A DNA stretch of 14,275 bases, taken from the NCBI GenBank assembly GCA_017577565.1, contig PKRH01000090.1, forward strand, positions 1 through 14,275, read 5' to 3'. The notes beneath the pieces were generated by a model, which made no database searches, had not been told where the DNA came from, and saw only the letters and a program-made list of their open reading frames with translations. The DNA is from Thermoanaerobacterales bacterium (GTDB lineage Bacteria; Actinomycetota; Acidimicrobiia; Acidimicrobiales; JACDCH01). The position numbers were made by a program, and so were the translations under genes. Of the stretch, positions 6,931-12,923 are shown piece by piece. Within the stretch, counting starts at the first letter, position 1. Every line of letters starts with the position of its first letter.

Positions 6931-7045
6931 TTCCGGTACCCGTGGCGCGCGCATGCGCGTGTGAGAGACGCCGGTCCGGCGGTGGGCCCGCGACCCACCG
7001 GGCTTCCGGTCCGTGGCGCGCGGATGCGCGTCCGAGCGACGCCGG
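6931..7045 (+). repeat. Pair of imperfect direct repeats, 44 and 42 bp, 73 bp apart
   Basis: The spacer after the F420 oxidoreductase gene contains two copies of one unit: 6931-6974 (begins ttccggtacccgtggcgcgc) and 7004-7045 (begins ttccggtccgtggcgcgc). They differ by a 2-base gap and about four substitutions and both end in cgccgg. The first unit holds a 12-base perfect palindrome, cgcgcatgcgcg. Between them lies the hairpin at 6980-7000. They may be a small repeated regulatory site, an extragenic palindromic element or a local duplication. No other copy was seen in this window. Confidence 0.65.
6980..7000. terminator. Hairpin between the two direct repeats, possible terminator
   Basis: A perfect 7-bp stem (cggtggg at 6980-6986 and cccaccg at 6994-7000) with a 7-base loop lies 74 bases after the oxidoreductase stop codon. 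It could end that transcript. No T tract is present. Confidence 0.4.
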
Positions 7046-7158
7046 AGCGAGGGGGCCCCGGGAATCACCCGTCGGGGATGACGTCAGGCCGCCGGAACGG
7101 CGGCACGATCGACGGGCCGAGGGACGTCGGACCGGTGTGGAGCGCCCTCGCCGAGGTC

Positions 7159-7164
7159 AGGAGG
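7159..7164 (+). promoter_or_regulatory. Ribosome binding site that fixes the GH15 start
   Basis: A full AGGAGG lies six bases before the ATG at 7171. It decides between this start and the in-frame extension back to 6961, whose extra 70 residues are Arg/Gly/Pro-rich, run through the direct repeats and precede the conserved N-terminus of the family. Confidence 0.8.
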
Positions 7165-7170
7165 CCGCTG

Positions 7171-9027
7171 ATGAGCTACCCGTCCATCGCCGACCACGGC
7201 CTGATCGGCGACCTCCAGAGCGCGGCGCTGGTGGCCACCGACGGCACGATCGACTGGTTCTGCTGCCCCCGGTTCGACTCGCCGAGCGTGTTCGCGTCCC
7301 TGCTCGACGACCGCCGGGGCGGCAGCTTCGCGCTGGCCCCGGTGACTTCGCCGCGCACGACCAAGCAGATGTACATGCCGGACACGGCGATCCTCGTCAC
7401 CCGGTTCCTCTCGGAGGCCGGCATCGCCGAGGTCGTCGACTTCATGCCGATCGAGGACCCCCACACGGTCTCCGAACGGCGCCGCATCGTGCGGGCCGTC
7501 CGCGGCGTGCGCGGCGAGGTCGAGCTCGAAGCCCGGATCGCACCCCGCTTCGACTACGGGCGCCGGTCGCACCGGGTGCACGTCGACGGCACGACGGCCA
7601 CCTTCGAGTCGGACGCGGGGGAGCGCCTCCACCTCACGAGCGTGACGCCGCTCGACCGCGACGGCACCGACGTCCGCTCGCGCTTCACCGTACGGGCCGG
7701 CGAGACCGTCGGGATGGTCCTCGAGTCGGGCGCCCCCGGCACGCCGCAGCAGATCGGCGGCGGGCGGATCCTCCAGCTCTACCTCGACACCGAGGCGTAC
7801 TGGCACCGGTGGCTCGAGCAGAGCACGTACCGCGGCCGGTGGCGCGAGGCCGTCGAGCGGTCGGCGATCACGCTCAAGCTCATGACCTACGCGCCCTCGG
7901 GCGGCCTCGTCGCCGCGCCGACCGCGGGGCTGCCCGAGCAGATCGGCGGTCCCCGCAACTGGGACTACCGCTTCACCTGGGTGCGGGACGCCTCGTTCTC
8001 GGTCTTCGCGCTCCTGGGCCTCGGGTTCACCGAGGAGGCGGCCGCCTTCGGCAACTGGTTGCGCGCCCGCCTCGACGAGCGAGCCGGCGACGGCTCCGGC
8101 CCGCTCCGGATCATGTACCGGGTCGACGGCAGCTCGGACCTCGACGAGGAGACGCTCGACCACCTCGACGGCTACATGGGGTCCCGGCCCGTGCGGGTGG
8201 GCAACGGCGCCGCCGACCAGCTGCAGCTCGACATCTACGGCGAGGCGCTCAACTCGATCCACGCCCTCGACAGCGGTGCGCTCGGCGACTGGGGCGTCGG
8301 CCACGACGGCTGGACGCACATCGTCGACGTCGTCGACTGGCTGTGCGAGCACTGGCACGACCCCGACGAGGGGATCTGGGAGACGCGCGGCGGCCGCCGG
8401 CCGTTCGTCTACGGGCAGCTCATGTCGTGGGTGGCGTTCGACCGCGCCATCCGCATGGCCCGGGACCGGGGGCGGCCCGCCGACGTGGACCGGTGGATCC
8501 GCGAGCGTGACCGGATCCAGGCCCAGGTCATGTCCGCGGGCTGGAACGAGGAGCTCGGCGCGTTCGTGCAGTACGAGGGCGGCGACGTGCTCGACGCGTC
8601 GCTCGTGCTCATGCCGCTGATGGGCTTCATCGTGCCGAACGACCCGCGGTGGCAGTCGACGATGGCGGCGATGGAGCGGACGCTCGTCGAGGACAGCCTC
8701 GTCTACCGCTACGACCCCCAGGCGTCACCGGACGGGCTGCCGGGCTCGGAGGGCACCTTCTCGCTCTGCACGTTCCTCTACGTCGACGCGCTCGCCCGCT
8801 CGGGGCGGCTCGACGAGGCCCGCCTCACGTTCTCGAAGATGCTCACCTACGGGAACCACCTCGGCCTCTACGCCGAGGAGATCGACCCGACCGGGCGGCA
8901 GGTCGGCAACTTCCCGCAGGCCTTCACCCACCTGGCCCTCATCGCCGCCGTCCTCAACCTCGACCGGGCGCTCGACGACCCCCGGGTGGCGGCGGCCGAG
9001 CGAGCCGTGGCGTCGCCGCATGGCTGA
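7171..9027 (+). CDS. GH15 family glycoside hydrolase (glucoamylase/trehalase type)
   Basis: This 618-residue enzyme of glycoside hydrolase family 15 is expected to release glucose from alpha-glucans or trehalose by inversion. The N-terminal beta-sandwich begins with ADHGLIGDLQSAALVATDG and continues IDWFCCPRFDSPSVFASLLD, the hallmark of the prokaryotic GH15 branch. The (alpha/alpha)6 barrel contains NWDYRFTWVRDASF (263 onward). The likely general acid is E404 (GIWETRG), and the general-base region is YAEEID (E569/E570) followed by GNFPQAFTHLALI. There is no signal peptide, so it is cytoplasmic, which fits trehalase or storage-glucan breakdown, the usual assignments for mycobacterial relatives. 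The stop overlaps the next gene's ATG by 8 bases. Glucoamylase and trehalase cannot be separated from sequence alone; the family is certain. Confidence 0.94.
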   Translation: MSYPSIADHGLIGDLQSAALVATDGTIDWFCCPRFDSPSVFASLLDDRRGGSFALAPVTSPRTTKQMYMPDTAILVTRFLSEAGIAEVVDFMPIEDPHTVSERRRIVRAVRGVRGEVELEARIAPRFDYGRRSHRVHVDGTTATFESDAGERLHLTSVTPLDRDGTDVRSRFTVRAGETVGMVLESGAPGTPQQIGGGRILQLYLDTEAYWHRWLEQSTYRGRWREAVERSAITLKLMTYAPSGGLVAAPTAGLPEQIGGPRNWDYRFTWVRDASFSVFALLGLGFTEEAAAFGNWLRARLDERAGDGSGPLRIMYRVDGSSDLDEETLDHLDGYMGSRPVRVGNGAADQLQLDIYGEALNSIHALDSGALGDWGVGHDGWTHIVDVVDWLCEHWHDPDEGIWETRGGRRPFVYGQLMSWVAFDRAIRMARDRGRPADVDRWIRERDRIQAQVMSAGWNEELGAFVQYEGGDVLDASLVLMPLMGFIVPNDPRWQSTMAAMERTLVEDSLVYRYDPQASPDGLPGSEGTFSLCTFLYVDALARSGRLDEARLTFSKMLTYGNHLGLYAEEIDPTGRQVGNFPQAFTHLALIAAVLNLDRALDDPRVAAAERAVASPHG

Positions 9028-10432
9028 CACCGCGAGCGCGGCGACGCCTGCCACGACCGTGCGGCGGGTGCTCGTCCCGCTCGCCCTGGCGCAGTTCATC
9101 TGCAGCTTCGCCGGCTCGAACATGAACGTGATGATCAACGACATCAGCCGCGACCTGGACACGACGGTCCAGGGCGTGCAGGTCGCCATCACGCTGTTCC
9201 TGCTGGTCATGGCGGCGCTGATGATCCCGGCCGGCAAGCTGACCGACCGCTGGGGTCGCACCCGGTGCTTCACCGTCGGGCTCACCGTCTACGGCGTCGG
9301 TGCGGTGCTGAGCGCCGTCGCCCCCGGCCTCGGCGTGCTCATCCTGGGCAACTCGATCCTCGAGGGCGTCGGCACGGCGCTGCTGATCCCGCCCGTCTAC
9401 ATCCTCACGACCATGCTGGTGACCGACGTCACCTCGCGCGCCCGGGCGTTCGGGGTCATCGCCGGGATGGGCGGCGTCGGCGCCGCGGCCGGGCCGCTGA
9501 TCGGCGGCCTCATCACCTCGGCGATCAGCTGGCGGGCGGCGTTCGCCTTCCAGGCCGTCGTCGTCGCGGCGATCGTCGTGCTCAGCCGCCCGATCGTCGA
9601 CCCCGTGCCGGCCGACCCGGCCCGGCGGTTCGACACGACGGGGGCGGTCCTCTCGGCGGTCGGACTCGTCCTCGTCGTCCTCGGCGTGCTCGCCGCCGAT
9701 GACAGCGCCCTCCTGACGCTCGGCCTGATGGCCGCCGGGGCGCTCGTGCTGGCCGTCTTCGCTCGGCACGTCCGGGCCGAGGAGCGGGCCGGCCGGGAGC
9801 CGCTGCTGTCCAGCGGGATCCTCCGCAACCGGGTCGCCAACCTCGGCCTCGTCACGCAGAACGTCCAGTGGCTCATGCTGCTCGGGATCGCGTTCGTCGT
9901 GTCCGCCTACCTCCAGGTCGTGCGGGGCTACGACGCGATCCAAACCGGCGTCGTCTTCACCGCGGCGACGGGCGGCATCCTCGTCTCGTCGCTCGCCGCC
10001 GAACGGCTGGCCTCGCGGCACTCGCAGCGCACGCTGATCGTCGCCGGCTTCCTCACCAGCTTCCTGGGCATCGGCGTCCTGCTGGCGATGGTGGCGGGCA
10101 CCCCCAGCGCCTACGCGTTCGCCCCGGGTCTGCTGCTCATCGGGCTCGGCGTCGGGGCGATGCTGACCCCGTCGGTCAACGTCGTGCAGTCGAGCTTCCC
10201 CGAGGAGCGCCAGGGCGAGATCTCCGGCGTGTCCCGCAGCGTGTCCAACCTGGGCTCGTCGCTCGGCACCGCCGTCGCGGGGACGATCCTCGTCGCGAAC
10301 CTCACCGACCGGTCGTACGGCCTCGCCATGGTGGCGCTGGGGATCGCCGGGCTGATCGGGCTCGTCGCCGCCCTCCGCCTGCCCGACGTCCCGCCGGACG
10401 CCGCCGCCGGCGTCGACGGGGGCGCGCCGTGA
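9020..10432 (+). CDS. MFS transporter, DHA2 (EmrB/QacA-like) family
   Basis: This 470-residue inner-membrane protein is the length of a 14-helix DHA2 proton-coupled drug exporter. It has a short cytoplasmic N-terminus and a first helix around 17-38 (LVPLALAQFICSFAGSNMNV). Motif A GKLTDRWGR (72-80) sits in the loop between helices 2 and 3. The antiporter motif C region GMGGVGAAAGPLIGG is at about 149-163, with WRAAFAFQ after it as is common in EmrB-type proteins. The second half holds further helices ending near LAMVALGIAGLIGLVAAL. It begins inside the GH15 gene (ATG at 9020, 8-base overlap) without a strong ribosome site, so translation is probably coupled. It also overlaps the LapA-domain gene by 4 bases. 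The substrate is unknown; pairing with a glucan hydrolase does not establish sugar transport. Confidence 0.92.
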   Translation: MADTASAATPATTVRRVLVPLALAQFICSFAGSNMNVMINDISRDLDTTVQGVQVAITLFLLVMAALMIPAGKLTDRWGRTRCFTVGLTVYGVGAVLSAVAPGLGVLILGNSILEGVGTALLIPPVYILTTMLVTDVTSRARAFGVIAGMGGVGAAAGPLIGGLITSAISWRAAFAFQAVVVAAIVVLSRPIVDPVPADPARRFDTTGAVLSAVGLVLVVLGVLAADDSALLTLGLMAAGALVLAVFARHVRAEERAGREPLLSSGILRNRVANLGLVTQNVQWLMLLGIAFVVSAYLQVVRGYDAIQTGVVFTAATGGILVSSLAAERLASRHSQRTLIVAGFLTSFLGIGVLLAMVAGTPSAYAFAPGLLLIGLGVGAMLTPSVNVVQSSFPEERQGEISGVSRSVSNLGSSLGTAVAGTILVANLTDRSYGLAMVALGIAGLIGLVAALRLPDVPPDAAAGVDGGAP

Positions 10433-10704
10433 ACCTGCGCCGAGAGGACGGCCCGCCCGGCGGCGACGGGCGAGGCGGTCGGCTGGGGATGAGCGGCGGC
10501 GCCGTCGCGTCGTGCGTCGGGGTGGCGGCGCTCGTCGTCTTCATGGCGCAGAACACCGCCGACGTGGAGGTGAGCTTCCTCTGGTGGGACTTCACGGTGT
10601 CGGTCTGGCAGCTCACCCTGGCCTCGGCGTTGCTGGGGGCCGTCGTCTGGCTCGGTCTCGGGGTGGTGCGGCGCCACCGCCGGCGCGAGGAGCGCCGGAC
10701 GTGA
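10429..10704 (+). CDS. LapA-domain (DUF1049) small membrane protein
   Basis: This 91-residue protein has two predicted membrane helices. The first is VASCVGVAALVVFMAQN (about 26-42) and the second is LTLASALLGAVVWLGLGVV (about 62-80). They are followed by a strongly basic tail (RRHRRREERR) that should stay in the cytoplasm. The stretch FMAQNTADVEVSFLWWDFTV matches the LapA/DUF1049 signature (F-x-x-QN-x(3)-V-x(3)-FLWW). Proteins of this family are implicated in lipopolysaccharide assembly in Gram-negatives, but in actinobacteria their role is unknown. The start is GTG at 10429, overlapping the MFS stop in GTGA; ATG at 10489 is an alternative giving a 71-residue form. Overlap implies co-expression with the transporter. 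Confidence 0.8.
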   Translation: MNLRREDGPPGGDGRGGRLGMSGGAVASCVGVAALVVFMAQNTADVEVSFLWWDFTVSVWQLTLASALLGAVVWLGLGVVRRHRRREERRT

Positions 10705-10763
10705 CCCGCGAGCGGGCGCAGCGGAGGCGTGGCCCGTCGGGGACGAGCGACGTCCGGACGCGC

Positions 10764-11180
10764 CTACCGGTGCGCGCGCTCGCGCTCGTAGGCCGCCAGC
10801 GCGTCGGTCACCGCGGTGACCCAGGGGCCCGGGCTCCAGGCGTCGACCTCGGCGCGCGTCGCGAGCTCGAGCTCCAGCGGGATCAGCAGCTCGGCCTGCA
10901 GGCGGTCGAGCGGCCCGTGCCGCTCGGCGAGGTCCAGCACCTCGCCCGCGAGGTAGGCGCACGCCAGCGCCCACCGGCCCGACGCCCGGGCGTGGACGTG
11001 GCGGCTGCGGACCAGGTCATGGAGGTCCTCCGCCGACCCGTGGGCGAGCGCGCTCGTCCACGCCCACACCGGCGCCGGCCGGTGCGCCCTCGCCAGGGCC
11101 GCCGGGTAGGCGCCCCGGAGGAATGCGTCGCACTCCGCGGTCAGCTCGTCGGCGAGGTCGCCGGTCCTCTGGCGCCGCAC
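10764..11180 (-). CDS. Hypothetical protein, helical, unrecognised
   Basis: I do not recognise this family. With the start I prefer it has 138 residues, is mainly alpha-helical, and has aliphatic and aromatic positions spaced as in a folded soluble protein. Examples are PVWAWTSALAHGSAEDLHDL and GRWALACAYLAGEVLDLAER, with PLELELATRAEV later. There are no membrane segments or signal peptide, and single Cys residues only. The frame opens further upstream to 11327, but that extension is Arg/Pro/Gly-rich and lacks any protein-like pattern. I therefore take GTG at 11178-11180, which has a G-rich site (GGGGG) six or so bases upstream. It converges on the LapA-domain gene with a 59-base gap that shows only a weak 5-bp hairpin. 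Coding status is likely; function is unknown. Confidence 0.6.
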   Translation of the reverse strand: MRRQRTGDLADELTAECDAFLRGAYPAALARAHRPAPVWAWTSALAHGSAEDLHDLVRSRHVHARASGRWALACAYLAGEVLDLAERHGPLDRLQAELLIPLELELATRAEVDAWSPGPWVTAVTDALAAYERERAHR

Positions 11181-11302
11181 GGTGCACCCCCGTCGTGGTC
11201 GCCGGCCACGCCCGTCAGCCGCCGTGGGTCCGGGCAGTCGCGGCCGCGAGCTCCTCGGCGGGGATCGGTGCCGGTCGGCCGGTGGACGTCGCGAGCCGTC
11301 AT
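11141..11302 (-). CDS. Possible small ORF (53 aa) with a strong ribosome site
   Basis: The ATG at 11300-11302 is preceded by GAGGAGG at 11314-11308 with five bases between, one of the best ribosome sites in the window. The frame it opens encodes 53 residues starting MTARDVHRPTGTDP. It is rich in Arg, Gly, Pro and Asp, and ends at TGA 11143-11141, overlapping the start of the 138-residue gene by 40 bases. Composition is not convincing for a folded protein. If one C of the CCCC run in the GATCCCCGCC context were removed, the frame would read DPAEELAAATARTHGG and stop, a more natural 28-residue peptide. It may be a leader peptide, a small gene with a frame error, or a chance site. Confidence 0.25.
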   Translation of the reverse strand: MTARDVHRPTGTDPRRGARGRDCPDPRRLTGVAGDHDGGAPCGARGPATSPTS

Positions 11303-11505
11303 CTCGTCCTCCTCGGTGGCGTGCCACCGAGCATGGGCCTGATCGACCAGGGGATCGTCATCCCGCCGGGATGATCCGCCGGGCCGGCCGCCGGGCCGTC
11401 CGGCGGCGGGCGAGATCGTCCTCCGAGGGTGATGCCGCCGCCCACCCGGCGGAGGACGCTCGGACCGGGTGACGAGTCGCTCGTCCCATCACCAAGGAGT
11501 GTCCG
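11181..11505. other. Palindrome-rich spacer between divergent genes
   Basis: About 325 bases separate the unrecognised minus-strand gene from the plus-strand SHOCT gene. It holds a possible 53-residue minus-strand ORF (11141-11302) and three perfect inverted repeats. These are an 8-bp stem with 2-base centre (11313-11330), a 7-bp stem with 3-base loop (tcatccc/gggatga, 11358-11374) and a 9-bp stem with 24-base loop (cgtcctccg/cggaggacg, 11417-11458). Promoters for both divergent genes must lie here, but I could not place -10 boxes with confidence. No other gene is supported. Confidence 0.45.
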
Positions 11506-11907
11506 ATGCTCGCTGCAGAGTTCGGCACCGGCGAGGTCTTCCTCTCGATGCTGTGGTTCTTCCTGTTCGTGCTCTGGATCTGGCTCGTGTTCGCGGTCTT
11601 CGCGGACATCTTCCGGAGCCGCGACCTGTCCGGGTGGGGCAAGGCCGCGTGGTCGATCTTCGTGATCGTCCTGCCCTACCTGGGGATCTTCGCCTACCTG
11701 ATCGTCCGCGGGCAGCGCATGGGCGAACGCGCCGCCGAGGAGGCCCGGCACCGCGACGAGGCGTTCCGCGCCTACGTCCGCGAGGCGGCCGCGACCCCGT
11801 CGACGGGCCAGGCCGACCGGCTGTCGGTGCTCGCCTCGCTCAGGGCCGACGGCGTCATCGACGACGAGGAGTTCCGGCGCATGAAGGCCCGGCTCACCCC
11901 CGCCTGA
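11506..11907 (+). CDS. Membrane protein with PLDc_N-like helices and a C-terminal SHOCT domain
   Basis: This 133-residue protein has two membrane helices: about 11-34 (VFLSMLWFFLFVLWIWLVF then AVFADIF) and about 48-68 (WSIFVIVLPYLGIFAYLIV). They are joined by a short loop RSRDLSGWGKAA, the arrangement of the phospholipase D-like N-terminal (PLDc_N) segment found in many small actinobacterial membrane proteins. A charged helix (GERAAEEARHRDEAFRAYV) leads to a SHOCT domain at about 102-132 (DRLSVLASLRADGVIDDEEF and KARL), a short oligomerisation-type motif. No catalytic domain is present, so it is not an enzyme. AAGGAG lies six bases before the ATG. The function is unknown; roles in membrane stress or as a scaffold have been suggested for such proteins in general. 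Confidence 0.88.
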   Translation: MLAAEFGTGEVFLSMLWFFLFVLWIWLVFAVFADIFRSRDLSGWGKAAWSIFVIVLPYLGIFAYLIVRGQRMGERAAEEARHRDEAFRAYVREAAATPSTGQADRLSVLASLRADGVIDDEEFRRMKARLTPA

Positions 11908-11956
11908 CCCGCCCCGGCCGGACCGCCAGCGGGGCGGCGGACCGGTCGGCGGGGAC

Positions 11957-11981
11957 CGGGGGCCGTCGCCGGCGGCCCCCG
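11957..11981 (+). terminator. Hairpin terminator after the SHOCT gene
   Basis: A perfect 9-bp stem (cgggggccg at 11957-11965 and cggcccccg at 11973-11981) with a 7-base loop lies 49 bases after the stop codon. No T tract is present. Confidence 0.5.
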
Positions 11982-12092
11982 ATCCCTCCCGGCGTCCCTG
12001 GCGCGCCGATGACCGCGTGGGGGACGCCAGAACCAGGCGGTGGACGCGCGCCGACCGTGCGATGGACGGCGCCGGCGGGTAGGACGGGCCCC

Positions 12093-12260
12093 GTGGACGA
12101 CGAGCGGCGCGCCGAGGCGCAGCGGCTGGCCGACCTGGCCGACCGGCTCGACGGGCTGGCCGAGGTCGCCGACCTCATGGGCGACGAGGCCGGCGCGGCA
12201 CGCCTGCGGTCCCAGGCCACGGCCCGCCGGCTGCGGGCCCTGCGGCTGCTCGACGACTGA
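12093..12260 (+). CDS. Small helical hypothetical protein (55 aa)
   Basis: This short protein is almost wholly alpha-helical with a regular Leu/Ala spacing suited to a coiled coil or helical hairpin (AEAQRLADLADRLDGLAEVA, then RLRSQATARRLRALRLLDD). It has no membrane segment and no Cys. The start is GTG at 12093, with AGGA eight bases upstream. The frame also opens at an ATG at 12009, but the extra 28 residues are Pro/Gly-rich and that start lacks a ribosome site. It is followed after 45 bases by the DUF1080 gene, which seems to have its own promoter. I do not recognise a family; the sequence pattern and ribosome site make it likely to be translated. Confidence 0.55.
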   Translation: MDDERRAEAQRLADLADRLDGLAEVADLMGDEAGAARLRSQATARRLRALRLLDD

Positions 12261-12293
12261 GGCCCGCACCCCCATCGCCGGGGCCGGGTGTCG

Positions 12294-12299
12294 TACCGT
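12294..12299 (+). promoter_or_regulatory. -10 box of a probable leaderless promoter for the DUF1080 gene
   Basis: TACCGT fits the actinobacterial TANNNT -10 consensus and ends six bases before the A of the ATG at 12306, so transcription would begin at or next to the start codon. No Shine-Dalgarno sequence is present upstream of this ATG, as expected for a leaderless mRNA. No -35 element was recognised. Confidence 0.55.
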
Positions 12300-12305
12300 G
12301 CCCGC

Positions 12306-12833
12306 ATGGCCGAGACGATCGTCCTGTTCGACGGGCGCGGCCTCGACGGCTGGCGGATGTGCGGGCCGGGCGGCTTCGAGGTCGTCGACGGCGTGCTCGA
12401 GACACGCGGCGGCATGGGGCTGCTGTGGTACGGCGCTCGCGAGCTGAGCGACTTCGTGCTCGACCTCGACTGGTCGGTCACCAAGCCCGAGGACAACTCC
12501 GGCGTCTTCCTGCGCTTCCCCGACCCCGGCGACGACCCCTGGGTGGCGGTCCACCACGGCTACGAGGTGCAGATCCTCGACGCCGCGGATCGGGCCGAGC
12601 GGTCGACCGGCGCCATCTACCTGATGGCGGCGCCGTCGCGGCCGGCGTCCCGGCCGCCGGGGGAGTGGAACCACTTCCGGATCAGCGTGACCGGGCAGCG
12701 CTACCGGGTCGAGCTCAACGGGGTCGAGGTCGTCGACTTCACCGGCGACCGCCGGACCCGGGGGTACGTCGGCCTGCAGAACCACGACGACGACTCGCTC
12801 GTCCGCTTCCGCGACGTGCGGGTGACGGTGTGA
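12306..12833 (+). CDS. DUF1080 (3-keto-disaccharide hydrolase-like) domain protein
   Basis: This single-domain protein of 175 residues has a concanavalin-like beta-sandwich (PF06439). It begins TIVLFDGRGLDGWRMCGPGG and continues FEVVDGVLETRGGMGLLWYG. The central pattern is DFVLDLDWSVTKPEDNSGVFLRF followed by YEVQILDA, and the end is GEWNHFRISV, VELNGVEVVDF and GYVGLQNHDDDSLVRFRDVRV. These are the standard family landmarks and the domain is complete. Characterised relatives act on 3-keto-glycosides, but most members are uncharacterised. Unlike many DUF1080 proteins it has no signal peptide or lipobox, so it should be cytoplasmic. The ATG at 12306 is preferred over GTG at 12288 because of the leaderless-type -10 box just upstream. 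The neighbouring FAD oxidoreductase is 90 bases downstream; whether the two are linked is unknown. Confidence 0.9.
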   Translation: MAETIVLFDGRGLDGWRMCGPGGFEVVDGVLETRGGMGLLWYGARELSDFVLDLDWSVTKPEDNSGVFLRFPDPGDDPWVAVHHGYEVQILDAADRAERSTGAIYLMAAPSRPASRPPGEWNHFRISVTGQRYRVELNGVEVVDFTGDRRTRGYVGLQNHDDDSLVRFRDVRVTV

Positions 12834-12849
12834 CCCGCCGGCACACCGC

Positions 12850-12890
12850 CCCCGGCGTCGCCCCCGCCCCGGCCACTGCCGCCGGGGTTT
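12850..12890 (+). terminator. Possible terminator after the DUF1080 gene
   Basis: A 7-bp inverted repeat (ccccggc at 12850-12856, gccgggg at 12881-12887) is followed by TTT. The 24-base loop is long and GC-rich, so this is a weak call. Confidence 0.3.
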
Positions 12891-12923
12891 GCCGGACCGG
12901 CGCCGTGGAAGCGCTCGGCACGC

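Noticed and set aside
5893..7068. 391-residue minus-strand open frame
   Set aside because: It is antisense to the F420 oxidoreductase gene and the repeat spacer, with a low-complexity, Arg/Gly/Val-rich composition.
6961..7170. N-terminal extension of the GH15 protein
   Set aside because: The extra 70 residues cross the direct repeats and lack protein-like pattern. AGGAGG before the ATG at 7171 and the family N-terminus fix the shorter start.
8954..10021. 355-residue minus-strand open frame opposite the MFS gene
   Set aside because: It is highly charged, Asp/Arg/Gly-rich, motif-free, and directly antisense to a clear 14-helix-size transporter.
10718..10763. Terminator between the LapA-domain gene and the convergent unknown gene
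   Set aside because: Only a 5-bp stem (ggacg/cgtcc) is perfect and it has no T tract, which is too weak to call.
11299..11751. 150-residue minus-strand open frame
   Set aside because: It is antisense to the SHOCT membrane protein, rich in Glu/Pro/Gln, with no ribosome site. Only its last 20 codons are of possible interest next to the ATG at 11302.
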